A stretch of DNA of 64,000 nucleotides from Pogostemon cablin (GCA_023678885.1 CM042987.1:27986927-28050926), one strand, 5' to 3'. Shown: positions 10,819 to 25,548, numbered from the stretch's first letter. Program-made: numbers and translations. Notes: a model not told the origin generated them from the letters alone.

Positions 10819-11134
10819 AAGACTTACGCGTGAGACGTATAAGAAATGGTAACCATTATAATGAAAAGTGATAACAATGTTATGAACTATTTTATGAACA
10901 ACTTATAATGTAAATAAAAAATGATAACATTCTAAAAGAAAAGTGATATTAATGCTTTTAATAAAAAATGATAACTAATTAAGAAAGTGAAAAATGGTCT
11001 CATCGTGAGCCTTAAAAAAAGGAAAAACTTGTGTGAGACAATTTCATGTAATGGCTTACGTAGATAAAAAGTAATAATGAAAAGTGATACTCAATTAATG
11101 AAAAATGATAATGCTATTCATGAACAAATTTATA
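10819..11134. repeat. Degenerate array of GAAAAGTGATAA-like units
   Basis: Variants of ATGAAAAGTGATAAC recur about every 20-45 bp from 10855 and continue at 11370-11420 on the far side of the MITE at 11135, which therefore interrupted the array. Edges carry GAGAC/GTCTC words in opposite orientation, so it may be an old MITE. Confidence 0.5.
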
Positions 11135-11360
11135 CTCCCTCCATCCGGTCCAAAGAGACCATTTGCTCTTTGCACGTAGATTAAGAAGTATTATTATTTA
11201 ATATATAGTGGGTAGTTGTATTAGTGAGTGTGTGAGTCCCAACTTTTAATTGTATTAGAGGGAGTGTGTGGGTCCCATGTGTGTAAAAAAGGGAAATGAG
11301 ACCCTTAAGGGCGGACGCTCAAAATAGAAAAATGTGACCCTTTGGGGCGGATGGAAGGAG
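11135..11360. mobile_element. Stowaway MITE (226 bp)
   Basis: Left end CTCCCTCCATCCGGTCCAAA pairs with right end ...GGGGCGGATGGAAGGAG; TA lies on both sides. Non-coding. Confidence 0.78.
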
Positions 11361-12280
11361 TAATATAAATGAAAAGTAATAACATTTTATAGCGAAAGTG
11401 ATAATTAATTATAAAAGCGTAAAATAGTCTCACCATGAGACAATCTCACTTAAAACTTGCTTAAAAAAAATGCTTATATCCAGGAATATATATCACGGAT
11501 ACAAGTAAAAAACCTTAATAGTGGTGGGCAGGAATCAGGTTCTTGTTGAAGGGAAGGGACAAATACAGAAAACTGAAATAGAAGCTCCCAATCTCATACA
11601 CCTTTATTCCTACAACATTAAAAAGAATCCAACATTAACTCCAATTTTTTAACAACACCCACCACCCACACCAAGGAATCAATCCTTGTATTGTACATTC
11701 TCATCCTTCCTTCATTAAACTATTTGCACTATAAAATTAATTTAATTTTTAATACTAATATAATAGAATCTAGATTGCCAATCAAATCTTTGCTGAGGTA
11801 TAATGTCCAAGTTCATAGTACTGCTCTTTTCTTTATAAAAGTGATTTCAAAAATTTATCTAACGTTTTATTAAAAAATTAATGGAGTTTGAATTTGACTG
11901 TTACCATTGGGGACCCAACATTGGTCACAATATATTTCAAAGATGTTCCGTTCGATTGTAGTCAAAATATTCAAAAATATTTTCGATGTAATGAGAATAA
12001 TAATACATAATAATTAGTTAAGATCAAATCTTATTGTATCTTGTAAATCAAACAATAGATACAACAATATTCTTTGGTAAGTCTTTCTCAATCACCAAAA
12101 TTGCATATGACGTATCTATTCTTACACACGTACATATATGGAAAGCTTTCTATCTAATTATATAGCACAAAGAAAAAAAAAACTTTTTCTATTAAAAAAA
12201 AAGTTCACAATTATTGAAGATTTAAAATCTAAAATAAATTAATTTCTTTTTACTTGCTTTTAGCTCAGGCTAATTTGGTA

Positions 12281-12730
12281 ATCCCTCCATCCGCCAATAG
12301 GTATACATTTATTTTTGCATGTGGATTAAGAAGTATTATTATTTAATTTTTAGTAGATAGTTGTATTAGTGAGGCGTGTGAGACCCATATATTAAATGTA
12401 TTAGTGATGTGTGTGGGTCCATGTTTTAAAAAGAAAAATGTATATACTCCCTCCGTCCCAGGTTAAGAGGGTCATTTTACCATTTTGGTCGTCCAACCCA
12501 AAGAGTCTCATTTCCTTTTTTGGACACATGGGACCCACTCATACCCACTAATACAATTAAAACATGGGCCCCAACATCCACTAATACAACTACCCACTAT
12601 ACATTAAATAATAATACTCCTTAATCCACGTACACAAAAGCAAATGAGACTCTTAACTTGGGACGGAGGGAGTATTTGGTGCGGATGCCGAAAATAACAA
12701 AATATATACCTTTTCGGTGAAGGGAGGAAG
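12281..12730. mobile_element. Stowaway-like MITE interrupted by a second Stowaway
   Basis: Outer element: left end ATCCCTCCATCCGCCAATAG, right end ...GGTGAAGGGAGGAAG; inner sides of both ends carry the matching GGTATACATTT / AAATATATACC words. The interior is split by the element at 12447-12672. Confidence 0.7.
12447..12672. mobile_element. Nested Stowaway MITE (226 bp)
   Basis: CTCCCTCCGTCCCAGGTTAA at the left pairs with ...TTAACTTGGGACGGAGGGAG at the right, with TA at 12445-12446 and 12673-12674. It sits inside the outer MITE 12281-12730 and is therefore the younger insertion. Confidence 0.85.
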
Positions 12731-12792
12731 TATTAAATAAAAGTATTAGAATATGTTATGTCTTAGATTTGGTATATTAAATAAAAATATTA

Positions 12793-13040
12793 CTCCTTCC
12801 ATTCCACTTTAGTTTGCACACTCACTTCGGTATGAACATTAAGAAAAGTAAGGGTATAATGGTATTTTTTTTTAAATAAATAAATGATAAAATATGATAG
12901 TTAAGTATTAGGTAGTTTTTTTTTTAAGTGTATGGGAGGAATGATGATTGTTTTAACATTTGCTTTTTTTAAGGGAGATACAAATTTTAATGGGACAATT
13001 CAAAATGAAAAATGTACATTCCGAAAGGAGACGGAGGAAG
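12793..13040. mobile_element. Stowaway-like MITE, diverged
   Basis: CTCCTTCCATTCCACTTT at the left against ...GAAAGGAGACGGAGGAAG at the right, TA on both sides. The ends are less well matched than in its neighbours. Confidence 0.55.
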
Positions 13041-13376
13041 TATAATTTTAAAATTAAAGTATAGTAACACATTTTTGAAACACTTTATTATTATAAATAA
13101 AAGACCTAAATTGAAATCAAACTTTTTATTGGGATTAAAATTTAATTTTAACTAATCAAAATTTCCTTAAATTCAATTTGGGTCTCCTATTCTATCATGG
13201 TGTTCACTTCGTGTGTTATAATATTATTTTATTAAAATAACATACCCTAATAAATAACTATTAAATCTTTGCACAATCAGAGGTAATGCAAAACATACCA
13301 TTTATGCTCCTGTTTAAAATATGAAATGGTTAAAAAAAATTCTGAAAGTGAAATAGGTGAACTCTTCGACCTAAAC
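13041..13376. other. AT-rich intergenic DNA
   Basis: No gene, repeat or other feature seen. Confidence 0.6.
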
Positions 13377-13398
13377 TATATATATATATATATATATA
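13377..13398. repeat. TA microsatellite, left
   Basis: Eleven TA units directly before the element at 13399. Confidence 0.95.
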
Positions 13399-13977
<579 letters not shown>

Positions 13978-14001
13978 AATTTTGTTTTGCTATTTATAAT
14001 A

Positions 14002-14385
14002 GAGTGAGGCTTGCGTGCACCCGGGCGCACGGAACACATTCCGTGCGCCTTTAGAAATTTTGTATTATGGGTAAGGGTACATTAATTTGGTCTAAAGGGT
14101 ATACACTTTAATTACTAAAAAGTGCACAATTTTGTTCTAAAGGGTATACACTTTTCATTAATATTTTTTTTTCTTTAGAAAATAAAGGGTACACATTTTT
14201 ATACTAAAGGGTATACAATTTAACACAAAATTCTAAAGGCGCACGGAGTGTTGTCCGTGCGCTCAAATTTTTCTTTAGAAAATAAAGGGTACATATCTGT
14301 ATACTAAAAGGTATACAATTTAGCACAAATTTCTAAAGGCGCACGAAAAGTGTTCCGTGCGCCCGGGTGCATAGGAGCTTTTGCC
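14002..14385. mobile_element. Mutator-type MITE, copy 1 (9-bp TSD)
   Basis: Flanked by a perfect 9-bp duplication TTTATAATA (13993-14001 and 14386-14394). The terminal regions are inverted repeats: GTGCACCCGGGCGCACGGAA at the left matches TTCCGTGCGCCCGGGTGCAT at the right. Internal words such as AAAGGGTATACACTTT and TTCTTTAGAAAATAAAGGGT are shared with copy 2 at 15250. Non-coding. Confidence 0.85.
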
Positions 14386-14394
14386 TTTATAATA

Positions 14395-15240
14395 TCGTTA
14401 AGTTATTATTTATTTTCAATCATATATGTAAGGATCTATAGAGATCCATGCTGTCATGATATATTTGTGAGTTAATTTCATTTTCAAACCAGTTCAACTT
14501 CATGATAATTATCTAATTTATAAGGATATTAAAAACCAGCTAGCCAGATGATATAAATTGCATAATTAAGATCTTTAGTTGTAGCCAATGGTTATTAATA
14601 TCATTATAATAGAGACTTGAAAAATTAAATGAGACCCCTTCAAGAAAAAAAGAAGAAGAATCATTGGTGGTGGCATGGACTATGGAGTAAGCAGTTGAAG
14701 AAAGAATATTATATCATTATATTTATTACGTTTACATCGTACGACCTCTATATTTTAATCACTTGCTCGATAAAAAATAAGATTAATTAATTGTAATCTG
14801 GTGGTTTAGTTGCACTAATGACAAGCTTGGTATCAACTTTTGTGGTCCAAGATTTAGAGAGAGAAAGGTAATCATTATTTATATATTATAGTTATATTCC
14901 TCCCTCTCCAGATCAAGGATAGTAACATGTGATGTAAAGTCTCAACTAATCATATATTTTGTTACAATCTCAAATATCTATTATGATTTCATGCATATAT
15001 AACACTTATATTAATAAATTATTTATATTTATTTCTTATGTATTATTGTACAACAGTTGTATCTGTTATGGGAAGTTCACATTTTCTCATTTTCTTAAAA
15101 AACGTGAAACACTGTAAAAGTGAATTTATTTTTTTGACTACGACTGTGTTTATTTTATTATAATAATTTTTATAAATTTCTTTCTCGATCAATATCATTT
15201 TCTCTATGTCATAATAGGTTTTAAGGAAATAAGTTGCCTA
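14395..15240. other. AT-rich intergenic DNA
   Basis: No coding region or defined repeat recognised between the two Mutator-type MITEs. Confidence 0.6.
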
Positions 15241-15249
15241 TTCACTCCA

Positions 15250-15522
15250 AAGTGACGCTTGCGTGCGCCCGAGTGCACACCATGCGTCTTTAAAATTTAA
15301 TATTATAGATAAGGGTACATTATTTTGTTCTAAAGGGTATACACTTTAATTAATAAAGGTAAACTATTTTATTCTAAAAGGCATTTTTCATTAATATTTT
15401 TTTATTTTTCTTTAGAAAATAAAGGGTACACATTTTTATACTAAATGGTATACAATTTAACATAAATTTCTAAAGGCACACGAAAAGTGCTCCCGTGCGC
15501 CCGGCATACCCATGTTTTTGCC
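15250..15522. mobile_element. Mutator-type MITE, copy 2 (9-bp TSD)
   Basis: Perfect 9-bp duplication TTCACTCCA (15241-15249 and 15523-15531). Begins AAGTGACGCTTGCGTGCG and ends TTTTTGCC, matching GAGTGAGGCTTGCGTGCA and CTTTTGCC of copy 1. About 110 bp shorter than copy 1 through internal loss. Confidence 0.85.
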
Positions 15523-15531
15523 TTCACTCCA

Positions 15532-16043
15532 TCCCGATACAACATGCGTATATCTGAGTGTCTCATTTTCGAACATCCCAATATAATATGTACAATCTAA
15601 ATTTAGTAGGTTCTATGAAAATTGGGTTTATATGTAAATCCTATTTTTTAAAATTACTCTTTAATATATAAAAAATTATTTTTTGAAGAGTAATAATTTT
15701 TATATAGAAAAGTAATAATTCATATTTTTAAAGAGTAATTTTTCATATACTAAAATGTAATTGAAAAATCTGGGTATACAAGAATTTGAAAGTAATTCTT
15801 TAATTTTGAAGAATAACAATTAATGTCTAAAGAATAATTTTTCATATATTAAAAAATAACAAAGTTTACATACATTTGTATGTAAATCTGGTTTACACAA
15901 GTATTTAATCTAAATTTGGTAAAAGAATAAATATTTAAATTTTAATTACAACATCATATTGTCAAATTTATCGTTTCCTTTTAACATCCCATAACATATT
16001 TTATGTTTTACCCCTTTGTTCCATACTTATATTCACATTTTTC
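15532..16043. other. AT-rich intergenic DNA
   Basis: No gene seen. Includes diverged AGAGTAATTTTTCATATA-like words repeated at about 15655-15860. Confidence 0.5.
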
Positions 16044-16277
16044 GTCTTCGTCCGTCCCATGCTTATCTTCACCACTCAAAAAATAAAATTTCACATCAAC
16101 CAACAACCTCAAAAGTAATCTTAATTTAAAAATTATCACTCCCACCTAACACACATAACATACTTTATATAAAAATACCACAATACCCCTAAAAAGTCAA
16201 TAAAATTGATCAAAAAACAACTTTTCTTAAACTCTGTATCTACAATATCGGTGAACATACGTCCGGGACGGAGGGAG
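16044..16277. mobile_element. Stowaway-like MITE
   Basis: Right end GTCCGGGACGGAGGGAG followed by TA; left side CGTCCGTCCCATGCTTATCT. The left border is not exact. Confidence 0.5.
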
Positions 16278-16816
16278 TATTTATTATTTCATGTAACTTA
16301 ATTACCCTCAAAAAGTTAAAAAAATAATATAATAAAAAAAAATCAATAAAATTGGTTTAAAATGCATTTTTCTCGATTAAACTTGAAAAAGCATTTGCTC
16401 ACAATGAACCTGGACGAGGGAGTACGTAAGTATGTGATATAATAGTGACAAACTTATCTTTCATATTCAAATAGGATCTTCATAACATCCTAAGCTGTCT
16501 ATATAGATAGGAAGACTTAATCTTCCATTCCAACGTTAGCAAAATATAGTCAAAGTCTTACGAATCACGCTGGATTCTACAAATCTTTCAAGTTTCTGCA
16601 GAAATATTCAAAATGAAGATCATATATATATAGTTGTAATGAAGCAAAAAGGGAAGCATCCCATCCTCATTCTTCATTGACAAAAGACTAGTGTGGTTTC
16701 ATTCTGGTCAACTTCTGCATCTTCTTCAGCCAATCGCTCATCAACTGTTAGTTTCCTTCTCTTGTTGTCATTTAGTCATTAACCTTGTTTTTCTACTCTT
16801 TACTTCCGAAACACCA

Positions 16817-17069
16817 GCTCCGTTCTAAAAGAGGTGCATTTGCTTTTTCACGTAGATTAAAAGATGATATAATATTTAATGGGTAGATGAAGAGAGAAAT
16901 ATAATATTTTAATATATAAGGGGCAGTTGTACATGTGTTGTGTGTAGGTTTCATGGAGATAAATTAATTATTTTGTGCGGGTCTTATTTATCAAAAAGGG
17001 AAATGCACATCCTTGTATTGGAACATATTAAAATGACAAAATATACCTCTTTTAGAGAGACGGAGGGAA
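16817..17069. mobile_element. Stowaway-like MITE
   Basis: CTCCGTTCTAAAAGAGGTGC at the left against ACCTCTTTTAGAGAGACGGA at the right. Borders approximate. Confidence 0.55.
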
Positions 17070-20000
17070 TATCAAATTTAGCCCTGCAACTTTGGGTAAA
17101 TCTAATTTAGTCCTATCTTTTTTTTTTTAACTTTTTTCGATTTTTGTCCTTTATTATCAATTTTAGTCAGATAACATTTTACTCTTTAAGTTTGGTCTTT
17201 TTGAAAAAAATAAAAATAAAAATTCACGTGTTCAATAAGTTTATATGAATTTGCAAGTCCAATAAGATTTTTTTTTCTTATCAAAATGAACAAAACTGAA
17301 AAAGTGTAAAGTTATAAGGATTTAAATTGACATAAAAGAACTAAAATTGAAAAAATAAAAAGTTATAGAAGATTTTAAAAAAATTATGATACTAAAAATG
17401 ATAGTATCTCCTCTACTTTCTATTGTTTTGTTGTTTTTAACTACTCAATACCCAACCTAGCTAAACCCTTTTTTACTATTTTTGCTCATTTAATACTCCC
17501 CTGTCATATTCACATGTATATCACTTAATTTTGGTAAAATTATAAGATAAATAACTTCTAATTCCCTTTATTTTAAATAGTTGTTACGAGAACATATAAA
17601 TCTTTATAAGATGAGAACATGTATTAATACCCATGTAATTTTAAATGATTATTGATGACATTATACGTCGTATTTGATTTGACAAACTAGCTTGTTTTCA
17701 CTTTTCATTGAATTGTAATTGTCTCATCTTAATTAATAAAATTATTTTTATTTGTCTTAATTCAAACGACGGAGCTAATTAATGAAGTGGCAACGAAGAA
17801 TACATAATTTAAAAATTAAATGAAGAACATTTTTATTTCATTAAGTTATTTTTATTAATTACTTCAAATAATAATAATAAAATATTAATTTCCCTTATAT
17901 ATGAAATTTTAATTGTATTTTTTCAAAAACTCTGTATATCACTGCACTAATTAAGTTTAAAGGCATAGTTTTAGTCTCAATAAAAAATACTCAGTTTCAA
18001 TTTTAATTTTGTTTTGTCCCACAATTATAAAGTGGCCCTAGGATATGAATTATTTGCTCAAATAATTAAGTTAAATATTTAATTAGATGGAAATTGTTAG
18101 AATTTTTTTAAACATTGGTTTATAAAATCCTTCAAACTTTCTTTATTTCTTTGTTCAACAACACTCTTCGCATCCTTAAAAAAAAAATTCATTCAATCCT
18201 ATAAACCAAACACAAGTCTTTAATTTGAAATTTGTCGTCTCCACTTACACTTTATATATCACATAAAAATAACATTAAATCAAAAAGTTAACAAAATCGT
18301 TCAAAAAATAATTTTTCGTAAGCAAGCTAGAATAAGGTGTTTCAAGATAGAGAGATATGTGTTATTCCTTATGCTTTCGTTTTAAAGTCAATTCTTCACG
18401 ATCACAAAGGATAAAAATTGTTGATTAATTTAGTCGTCTCCTGATGTAAAAGTTCATCAGCTCTAATTTTGTCTCATATTTAATTTATAAAGGTGGTCCT
18501 AAAAAGTACGTCTTTTTGTCAGATTCAAGAGACTTTGTCATATTAATTTGATTGAAATAGTTAATTATTGAGATACAGTAAATATTTTTGGTATGTTTTA
18601 AAATCAATTCAACCAATTTTAGGACCACCATTTATGATTGATTATAACATTTCTTTTATAGCTTTATTAAACATAAATAAATAATTTATTAAAAGAAAAA
18701 CATTTTTACGAGACATAGAAAATGGCTTAGTATAAAAACAAACTTTCCCATTTAAACTATAAAATGAAAAAAATGAAAAAAATTCGCTTTAGACCGTACT
18801 AATTAACTTTAGTCATGTCCCTGATTATTATTAAATTTTATACATAAAATACGACTTCCTCCAACTCACTATATGATTTTTATTTTACTATATTGAGCGT
18901 CACACTAAAAGGTTTTCATTTTTCTATTTAGTAAAAATGATTCAAATATGGCCCATCATTTATTACTAATACAATAATCTACTACACATATAATAATACT
19001 TTTTAATCAACGTGCAAAAAGCAATTGACCCGAGATGGAGGGAGTATAACTTAAAGGACGTGACATCGTCTTGTATATTTCATAAATTTAATTGTTGAGA
19101 ATTAGACCCTAATTTATATATCGGATATTTGTCACCTTCAAATTTCAAATCAAAGCATTATTTATCTTAAAATAATGTCTCATTTTTTGTTCTTTTTCAA
19201 CATATCTATTTTTCATTTCATGATAACCATATAGATAATAATCTTATAATTTTATAGGACGTAAACAACGAATTTCTTCCTTTCTAATGTTACTCCCTCC
19301 GTTACAAGTATTTTCACACACATATACGAGCATATGAATTTTTTAGGTGCATAATATTAGATAAAATATGAATACTTTGAGCTGTTCAATGATAAAAAAT
19401 TGATAAAAAAGTTGTTGATGTTTTTCCATAGAGAATAAAATGTTCTAGACATTTTTGCAATATGTGGTATTATATTACCTAAACACTTGTATAAATCGAG
19501 TTTACGGTTTAAATCGTGTGTCCCTCCTTCCAATCCTATACTCCATACTTTATGTATTGGTAGGCTATTTAAATTAAGGGAAACCACATGATTTACAAAT
19601 ATTTATGATGTAAATTCGATTTACAAAAGATTAACTCATTATATTATAAGGATGTTAATATTATGTTGTGTTATAATTTATAGAAAAATATATTGATAGA
19701 ATGAAGAACGAAAATAAAAAAGTATGCATAAATATTACTGAAATGGACTATCTTTAATATATGGAGTACATATAGTATATATATAGAGGTGGATAACCAC
19801 TCCATGTCCCAAGCTAAGTCAATTCTATTCCAGATCAGCTCCATCACCATCAATGTATTTCCCATTTTCTTCATTAATTATTTAAAGTAGTTTAAGGTTC
19901 ATTTGCATATTATTAAAACTATGAAACATTTTTGTAGGATAAAAGGAAACTTGAGAGTGATTTATTAAGGGCTGCAAAGTTGAAAGATAAATAGGGGGCT

Positions 20001-20231
20001 GTATTCATTTCATATTACCAAGGTGAGGATACTTTCACTTCTCTTTTATACACTTGTGTTATTGAATGTGTCATATTTATACAAATACCCCCTTATGCAT
20101 CATTACATTTACACTTTCATACTTACACATTTTATCTTGTCATCTTCTTTTATAGAGTTTTGGTTTTCAATGTGACAACGAATATGTTAAAATGTGTCAT
20201 GGAATACTCCCTTGTCTCTTTAAATTGTGAA
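17070..20231. other. AT-rich intergenic DNA with fold-back and MITE remnants
   Basis: No gene recognised. Holds an inverted repeat (18484-18504 against 18616-18637: TTTATAAAGGTGGTCCTAAAA and TTTTAGGACCACCATTTATGA), a possible diverged Stowaway at about 18855-19044 (ends in GATGGAGGGAG) and a single Stowaway end at about 19293. The short ORFs at 19357-19874 lack any domain. Confidence 0.6.
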
Positions 20232-20236
20232 TAATT

Positions 20237-20682
20237 TGTTAGCATAATTTCATAAACAATTAATTTATTAATTAACATGGATCTTAGATCTTTATGATTT
20301 TCACACCACATAAACACGATTAGAAGACTTACCTTGAGACGCCACTAATGGCGGTCCTCCAACGATACGTTCCTGTCAATTACGCCGGGAACTGGTTTCT
20401 CTCTCCTCACCCCTTTCTTTATGGCACAGTACGTAAGACTTAATGTGATAGAGAATTAATAAAACTGTGTCTCTTTAATAGGTGGAGAGAGGACCAGATC
20501 GGGATATTAAATCTTTATCAAATCACATTCTATCAATGTGATTGTTATCCATAAATATATATGACCTTATTTATCTCATATATATTATTTATTTAAACCA
20601 TATCATTATTTAAGATATTTGATCATAATAAATATCTTATATATATTTATTATTAATGGCACTAGGCCATAATTATCTTACA
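20237..20682 (-). repeat. 3' LTR of the copia element
   Basis: 446 bp, TG...CA ends; nearly identical to 25564-26008. Contains GCCGGGAACTGGTTTCTC and the TAATGGCACTAGGCCATAAT palindrome near its end. Confidence 0.93.
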
Positions 20683-21899
20683 TTCTCCCACTTGGCCGAG
20701 TGACAGAATTAAACTTTAAACGTAAAGGTTTAAATAATTTACATAATATGCGCGACATAAGATAAATTAACTGGTCAACTCATAAAGTCAATATTGAGTA
20801 TAGACTAACACAAGTCATAGCGGTTCTATATCATTTACTCGACATAGTTCCTTCCATGTACTATGATATTAGCTTTCTACTCAACATAACTCGTAAGGAT
20901 CAATAATGGTCCACATAAGTATCTCAAATTTGAGATAAAATCTTGTTTTATTAATGTCAACATTCATGTATACTAAAATGACAAAACAAGATATATCAAT
21001 TAGAAACAAAACATAATGAGCTCTTAATGTCAATTGTTCATCATAAGCTTGTTAGAGCCTTTCAATGATCTCATATTCATGTAACGTTCAATGAATGTTT
21101 TAGAGAAGATCATTTGTGTAACGGATCCAAAATCATAAGATTGATTCCATTATGCTCAATTGACATCTTTGTTTCTAAAGTTCTTCTTAACGATAAATAC
21201 TTTCATTCCATATGTTTTAGCAACTTTGGAATATCCATCGTTTTAAAGAAGAACAATGCAGCGGAATAATCATAATAAGGTTTCAGCGACTTGACATTAT
21301 TGTCAACTTATTTCAAGTCCTGAAATTAAACTCCACATTTAATGTCCTTAAATTGTAGCTTCAAATCATGCCACAAGTTAACTTTAATAGTGAATGTAGT
21401 TTTTAAAAACTTCTTCACAATATTGCATGACACAATATCCCCGACTAAGAAACGTAAAAGTCAAAGTGAACCTTTTTGCATCATATAATCATCTTAATCT
21501 GAATCTATATTTAATTACATCTAAGTAATTAAATTTTCGATAAGTAAGCACGAGTGCTTTAGTTCATTAGAATACCTTATAATATTTCCTTATGTAACAT
21601 TCTAGTCATTCATTTATGAATCACTTCAATAATGACCAAGCATTCTAACAGTAAGACTGATATTTGGTATTTATACAATCTTGTATATCTTAAGCTACCA
21701 ATAATATACATATAAGGAATATTGTAGTACGTTCCAATTCATTATTGGAAATTACATAAGGTTAAACTTATCTCCCTTCCGGATTGGAACGTTCTTTACA
21801 AACACTTTTCCATCCATAACCTCTACTGAACTTTATTAACATATACTTACAGAGACATCTTTAATTGTCTCATCATATGTTTTATTCTAGAGTTCTTTG

Positions 21900-22210
21900 A
21901 GAGAAATTTATTGGTTTCACATAATAAACCAAGATCATCAGTTGCAAGCAAGTTTATCATCAAGTATAGAATTAATGTGCTCCCACTAACTTTCAGATAT
22001 ATATGTACACCGTTTATGATGTTTTTCTTAAATCCAAAAGATATCTTTATAGGAAAGCATGCTTAAATTTGTATGTTAATTCTTTAAGTTTACACGCCAT
22101 GTGATATTTTCCTTTAATGGAAAAAAAAAAACTTGAGTTGATCTATTTAACTTGATCTTCCACCAAATCACCTTTAAGAAAAGCAGACATAGTATTTATT
22201 TGGTGCAACT
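21900..22210 (-). pseudogene. Remnant of copia reverse transcriptase
   Basis: On the minus strand, 22145-22205 translates to HQINTMSAFLKGDLVEDQ, matching the copia RT block usually containing DVKTAFLNGDL. About 180 bp further on (21900-21990) comes KVSGSTLILYLMINLLATDD then LGLLCET, matching the region around the catalytic YVDD, which here reads YLMI. Stops lie between them, so the enzyme cannot be made. Order and spacing agree with a minus-strand element. Confidence 0.75.
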
Positions 22211-25200
22211 CTAAGTCATAATGAGTTACCAAAGCCATGATAATTCTAATAGAGTCTTGTAAAAAAATAATTTGTTATATCTCCTTATAATTATGTCATC
22301 TTTTTGAGTAAAATCTTTAGCAACAACTCTAATTTTATATCTTTGGAAATCGCCATCATAAAGATACATCCGTTTCAAATTCTTTTATAACTCTTTGGCA
22401 ATTCTAACAAGATATTAAATTTCATTATGAGCCATTGATTTCAACTCGCCTTTCATTGAATTTACTCATTTAATAGAATTAGTACTTCCATGACTTATTC
22501 CAAAACTGAAATTTTAGCTTTTATTATAATGTCAAATTTAGCTCATTTTATTATACCACATATGCAATCGTTAGAAATAGCGGATATATTGTCCTTCAGA
22601 CATTCTTAATGCTATTTGATGTGATATATCAAATGAAAGCTCATTGATAATTGATTTAGTAAAATCGAATCCTTTAAGAGAGTAGAATAACTTAATGTTG
22701 TAATTGAAAGTTGTTTGACTATTTAACAACTATATAACAACTTTAGAAGAAGTTTAGATGAATGTATTTTCAAATTCTCCACCCAACTTCTTCAATAACC
22801 ACATTTCATGGTTTCATACTCCCACTGATTTTACAATTCTTAATGAATTTGACATTCTAGTTTTAAAATTCTTGTACTATAGTTAAGACCATAAAATTCA
22901 TACCTTTTAGACTTTAAGGATAATTTATAAGGAAATAACTTAATTTTCTTATATCCAATTTCTTTTCATATGGATGTAAATCATAATCCCTGCCGGGCAA
23001 TTTAAAACATTCAACTGCCTAAGATCGAGTTTTTCTACAAGTTCATAAGGTGTTTTGAAAACTGTTTTACTAAAAACTCGACCATCACGTAAGTGGCAGC
23101 TTTAAATGTATAAATCCTCAAAATATGGGTATAAATTAATCATTTAACATGTTTATAACCATATTCAATAAAGTACGATTATGTCATTCTGCTACACCAA
23201 TTTATTATGGTGTGCAACATTTAGTATAAATGTCAGTTTTTCCTGTAATTAAGTGATTGAACATGATAATTAATCACATTTTCCATAAAATTCATCACTT
23301 CTTCCAATCTTTATAATTTTCACTTTTCTATCTAATTTTCTCAACATCATTAATAAATGTTTATTAAGCATTTGTGGAGTGAGAATTTTCTTGCTAAGAT
23401 AAATATAACCATAATGTGAAAATTTAAATTTAAAATTAAAAAGGATGAAATATTATTATTCCTTTAAGAAGGGTATTATCATAAGACTTACAATTAGCGG
23501 TGTAAACTATTATAAGAAGTTGTGCAATTATCACGACTATTATTTGTGTGTTTTTGGTTTGCTTTTATTTAATGCAATTTACACAAATATCAAGATCAGT
23601 AAAAGTCTATCTCATGAAAGGCTTTATTCTTAATTAATATTTTTGGAATAATTCTTTTGGAAAGTTTTCTCAAACATTAAAGTCACGTTTAGTTCAAACT
23701 TCATTACTTTTAAACGAACATAATGTTTAAATTTTAAATTGTTTCTTAAACCTTCTTTTCTTTTGAACCATCATAAAATTACGTGAATTTAATTCACATT
23801 CCATTTGTCTTTCATGGTGTTATAGTTTATTAGGAATAGGTTATACTTAGAAGGTAATGAATTTGTAAACTACGTTCATTATGGAAGGCTTTAATCTTGT
23901 TGCAATATTTTTTATCTTTAATGATAAATTCATGTATGCCATGAGAACCATCAAATTTTATGGTGGTTAAAGATAGTCATTAATATCTCGTCAAGAGATT
24001 TATTAGTAATTTAGGTATTATAAACTTAATACTTGGTCACGTTTATTCGCATAAACATTAGGCTAAGTCTGTTTGATCTAACTCAAGCATTATAGTCAGA
24101 TTACTAAGCTTTATTGCTAGTACAAGCAAAGAAGCAATTTATCTTAAAGTGACAAATAAAATCCAAAACACTTTGGTGAAATTAGATTTATTCACACTAT
24201 TTAAATTACTTTAATCCATTTTGTAATGGAACAGACGCATCATGCGAATAGAGACTAAATAATATAGGTAATTTTAAGAATAAGAATAATATAATTTATT
24301 CCTATAAATACCTTAAGTAATTTAACAACAGATTCAGGATCGAATGCAATAAATGTATATTGAAGTTCTCTTTTGGGCGATACAACAATATATCATCATA
24401 ATCATAATGATGCTTGCATATTTATCATAATTTGATAATTAAATATTTTTCATTAAAACTATTTTGTCATCTTTGGACATACAAAACAGTTTGTCATAAT
24501 ATATTAATTATCATTTTATCACATTCATATTCATGAATTATAAAGACTAGCTATCACCTTTGGGTGAATTTAAAGTCTTATAATTATGAAATTTTTAATA
24601 GCCCATATAATAATTCCTCATTCAAGCATCACATAAATATGGGAAATTAAAATTTTATTATACGATTTATCATTTTAATCTTTCAGGTCAGACCACTTTG
24701 GTGATTAACAGACCAACATTAAATAAATTCAAATCGTAAAATCATCCATTATAATCTTATCAAAAATTCTCATAATAGATAATATTCAAAAGCTGAGTAA
24801 TAACAATTCATTATTTAATAAACATTCATAAATCACAGTCAAACATACCTAATATAAGTGAGATATTCTAATATCATATATCTTAAAATAACTTTAATTA
24901 TTATCAAAATAATATAAGTCATAAACATTAGTGATGGATTGATTTCATTAACATTATTAAATCACTTTAGTTGGAAAGTTACAATTATGTTAATAATTGG
25001 GCATTAAAATGTGACATTCAAGCCATTTTATGAATAAGGCATGTTGATTTATTGACTGTAATTAGTTGTCATTATTCTTAATCAGTCATTATACTCCCCA
25101 AAATTAAAGGGAGTCATGTAATTTTATATTAAAATCTCATGACATAATTAACTTTCATATCTTATGCTGACATAATTAACTTCCATAATCAATCTTTAAT

Positions 25201-25548
25201 TGTTCACTCCCAAAAACTAAATAGGGCAGTTGACATTTTCTTAATATGAAAATCATATCACTATAATTTTCGCATGAGTCATAAGATTTCAATATATCAA
25301 TTTAATAATCATGTAAATTTTTAACGTGAATCAACTCATTATAATTACTTTTTCACATTACTTTAATACATGATACATAAAACATAATATTCACACATCA
25401 TAATATATTGATAATAAAGTGTAAATTAAAATTGAGATAATTTGGTTATAGAATACATCTCACATCCAATCAAGAACGTAATACGTGAATTTACTACATC
25501 CAAATTTAATGTTAATTATTCGATGAAAAATCATGAGATCCAAAACCA

